Below, one piece after another: positions 60,879 through 64,000 of a DNA stretch of 64,000 nt. The notes beneath the pieces were generated by a model that saw only the letters and a list, made by a program, of their open reading frames with translations, was not told where the DNA came from and searched no databases. The position numbers and the translations under genes were made by a program. The DNA lies in assembly GCF_963678635.1 (NCBI RefSeq), contig NC_087069.1, positions 20,312,660 to 20,376,659 on the forward strand. The letters run 5' to 3'. The stretch's first letter is position 1. The number at the start of each line of letters is the position of its first letter. The stretch comes from Symsagittifera roscoffensis. Lineage: Eukaryota; Xenacoelomorpha; Acoela; Convolutidae.

Positions 60879-63800
60879 AGAATAAATGAGAGCAGTCGAT
60901 AAGGAGATTACGAAAGGAAGGTCGAGGGCTGAAATATCTGTTCGAGGATACATGTAGGGATCCCAGACATGGGAAGAGACAAGAAAACCCTGTATAAAAT
61001 CTTCAAGCGAGTTCCGAGTTAGGATACCATTAGACAATCATCAATTTCACCGTCAGAGTTGGGTATAAAACTTTTGTAAACTCAAATTTACGTTTTTTAT
61101 TTCAAAAACTTGATCAGAAATCACTTACCTGACGAACTATAGTAAGTTTTGAACTGATCTCAAGGTATAAAAAATTACCATCCTGTGGTCGAGAGCAATC
61201 TCGAAAGAAACAAGGGCACATAAAAGAAAATCATGACGCTGTTTTAACTGCTGAAAGATAACTGCGGGTTAATTGAAACTGATATAAAAATTCATAGTGA
61301 CTCTTGAAATGGTTCTTCTTTTTTGATTGGCTATGTTTCGGGAACTAAGTATGTGCAGGGCTTGACTAACTTAACAGAAGATCATTTATCATTACGCATA
61401 TAATTTTATGAATTTACTTCAACTCATAATTAAAATAGAATAGGAGTTGGTTTTAGCTGGACAGTCTGCTAGCACGAGTGCTGCACCGAAACAGCAAACT
61501 TGAAGTCCACAACTGAAACAGCTGGTCGCAGCTAGTTGGGGAATATAGGTGGTAGAAATCGCACAGAACTGCTCATTATCACAGAATTTGATAATGCAAA
61601 AAGCAGTCCTTTCATTGTTGAACTTGATCAGTACCACTAAACCTTTGCTGCTTTGTCTTCTTCTGAAAGCTTTTAAGAACACACAATTTGCTGACGTGTT
61701 TTCAATCGAACTGCCGACCGGCTGACAAAAATCATCGACACTATTGGCTTCGGCAATTCTGACAGAGACACCAATGCTTACGCCATACAAAAACTGGTTA
61801 GCAAATGGAAGGAAGTCGAAATACGACTCTGTTAACTTTTTCACCATAGCTGTAAACGGCCAAAATCGACGTTTGGATAAATTACTTCAACATGATCAGA
61901 TTTTTCCAAAAAATGCTTAGCAACAGTTCCTAGCAACAGACTAAGATTGTTTTCACGAAGCTTCCGATGCACGATTTATCGTCAGTGAACGGTATAGGGA
62001 GACAGGGACAACCGATCACTACATCAGGGTAGAATAAATGAGAGCATACGGTAAGGAGATTTCCGAAGGTCGAGGGCTGAGATATCGGTTCGAAGATACA
62101 TATAGGGATCCCAATACCAGACATTGGTAGAGACAAAAAAAACTGTATAACATCTTCAAGCGAGCTCCGAGTGAAGATACTAACAGACAATCATCAATTT
62201 CACAATCAGAATGGGCATAATACTTTTGCAAACTCAGATTTTGTGCTCAGCTCTCACCCAAAAAGAATGAGAGAGTTACATTTTTAATATTTATTTCGCA
62301 TTTATGTTCAAAACTTTAGTTTAAATAATAACTAAAAAAGAGTAGGAGTTGATTTTAGCCGGACTGTCTGCTTGCACGGGTGCTGTGTCAGAACACGCAA
62401 ACTAGAAGTCCACAGCTGAAAACAGGTGATGGCAGCTAATTGGGAGGTCTAGGTAAAAAATTACACAAAACTGCTCATTGTCGGAGAAACTGACACTGGA
62501 AAAAGCAGTCCTAGTTAAGTCATTGCTGGTTTAGATAATGACCACTCAAACTTTCCAGTTTCAGCTTCTTCTCAGAGCTTTACAGAACAGACACCATTCG
62601 CTGAAGAGTTTTCACTTATCACTTATCAGAAATCACTTACCTACTAAATGACGAAGTATAGTAATTTTTCAGATGACCTCACGAGATGAAAACTTACCAT
62701 ACTGCTTTCGAAAGTAATCTTGAAAGAAACATGGGACCGCAAAGGAAAATCATGACGCTCGATATCCAAAAACACAGGTAGTTGTTTTAACTGCTGAAAT
62801 AGTAGTGCGGATTAATTGAAACTGATACATAAGTTCTCATAAAGCCTCTTGAAGTGGTTCTTTTTTTTAATTGGCTATGTTTCGGAAACTAAGTATTTGA
62901 AGAGCTTTACTAACTTATCAGTACATCATTTATCATTAGGCATATACTTTTAAGACTTACTTCATATCACAACAAAAATAGAATAGAAGTTGATTTTAGC
63001 TGGAGTGTCTGCTTGTACGAGTGCTGTGCCAAAATATTAAAAAAACTGGAATTCCGCAACTGAAAAGAAGCTAGTTGAGGAGAGGATCTAGGTTTTGAAA
63101 ATCGCACAAATATATTCATTATCGGAGACACTGACACTGGAAAAAGAAGTCCTTGTGAAGTCATTGCTGGTTTACATCATGACCACTCAACGTTATTTCG
63201 GCTCTTTCTCAGAGCTGTACAGAACAGACACAATTCGCTGACGTGTTTTCCATGGAATTGTCGACAGGCTGACTAAAATCATCGACACTATTGACTTCGG
63301 CAATCCTGGTAGTCACACCGACGCTTACGTCATACAAGAATTAAAAAATAAAATGAAGAAAGGGAAGGGAAGATAAAGTACGACGCTGTAAACTAGTTCA
63401 TCATAGCAGTAAACCGTCAAAAACGAAGTTTGAATGAATCAATTGTCAACATGATCAGAATTTTCCAAAAATAAATGTTTGAACAGTTTCTGGCAACAGA
63501 CTGTGATTTTTTTCACGAGGCTTCTGATGCACCATCTTTTGTCAGTGAACGGTGAAGCGAGACACTGTATATCTATGATTACATTGCGGCAGAACAACTG
63601 AGAACTGTCAAAAATTAGGTTCTGGAATGACGAGGGCTGAGATACATATTCAAAGATAAATGTAGGGATCCCAATCCCAGAACTTGGAGTAAGCAAGGAC
63701 TTCCTGTACGAAACCTTCAAGAGAACTCTGAATGAGAAGAGAGAAGAACAAATGATCATCGTCAGTTTTATCGTCAATTCGTTATATTGTCTTTGCACTC

Positions 63801-64000
63801 TCAAATTGTGTACTTTACTTTAACCTTAACAGAAGAATCGAGTTCTGTTTATTTTTCAAAAACTTGATCAGAAATCACCCATCATTTATTTGACGAGGTG
63901 AAGCAATTTTTGAATAATCTCACGAGATGAAAACTAGCATCCTACTTGAGACGGTAATCTCGCACAAGACACAGGCACCGAGAAGAAACAACCATGACGC

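Larger units (their letters stand above)
56600..64000 (+). pseudogene. Diverged GTPase units, right flank of array
   Basis: G3-like landmarks occur near 57264, 59190, 59747, 60317, 61733 and 63280, with irregular spacing of 0.56-1.9 kb. P-loop versions are better kept here than in the core: GMTRTGKSS near 59021, GETDTGKR near 59585 and 60155, GETDTGKSS near 62480 and GDTDTGKRS near 63122. The conserved stretch after G1, VSASSESFTEQ, is readable in several units. Every unit has stops or frameshifts. The array continues past the window's right edge. Confidence 0.78.

Noticed and set aside
36000-64000. CRISPR-like or centromeric satellite interpretation of the array
   Set aside because: Units are 0.5-1.9 kb with GTPase coding remnants, not short direct repeats with unique spacers. 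There is no evidence for centromere function.

Overview
The window looks like nuclear DNA of an invertebrate animal. It is AT-rich by eye, has GT-AG introns, and carries one intact intron-containing host gene (THOC3), a Ty3/gypsy-type retroelement, a short insert with an L2/CR1-like end, and large tandem arrays built from decayed gene copies. Nothing in it looks bacterial. I cannot name the species.

Layout. (1) 1-3567: G-tract-containing sequence with a 69-bp duplication, a 612-613-bp tandem duplication and a 14-bp minisatellite, upstream of a retroelement. (2) 3568-9489: a Ty3/gypsy element with a long gag ORF (two CCHC knuckles), a protease split between two reading frames, reverse transcriptase and RNase H. 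Pol stops at a TAG, and the same frame stays open until a 200-N assembly gap (9490-9689). No integrase or LTR pair is visible. (3) 9690-16890: no gene that I can support. (4) 16890-28018: a broken duplicate of the 3' half of THOC3, invaded by a 631-bp transposon-like insert. Next to it, a piece containing THOC3 coding exon 2 and its flanking introns has been amplified into an irregular tandem array. (5) 29011-32633: an apparently intact five-coding-exon THOC3 gene on the minus strand, 331 residues. (6) 32650-35400: nothing recognised. (7) 35400-64000, running off the right edge: more than 20 decayed copies of a P-loop GTPase domain (AIG1/GIMAP-like by motif order). The central part is a nearly regular 1.2-kb tandem repeat.

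How the parts relate. The only host gene likely to be working is THOC3, a WD40 subunit of the THO/TREX mRNA-export complex. The most interesting content is evolutionary. Two different protein-coding genes have each seeded satellite-like arrays, and intact and disrupted versions sit side by side. That gives an internal empty site for a transposon, a shared frameshift that dates exon decay before amplification, and a GTPase domain whose core repeat lost its P-loop.

Motif assignments come from reading translations by eye; no database search was run.
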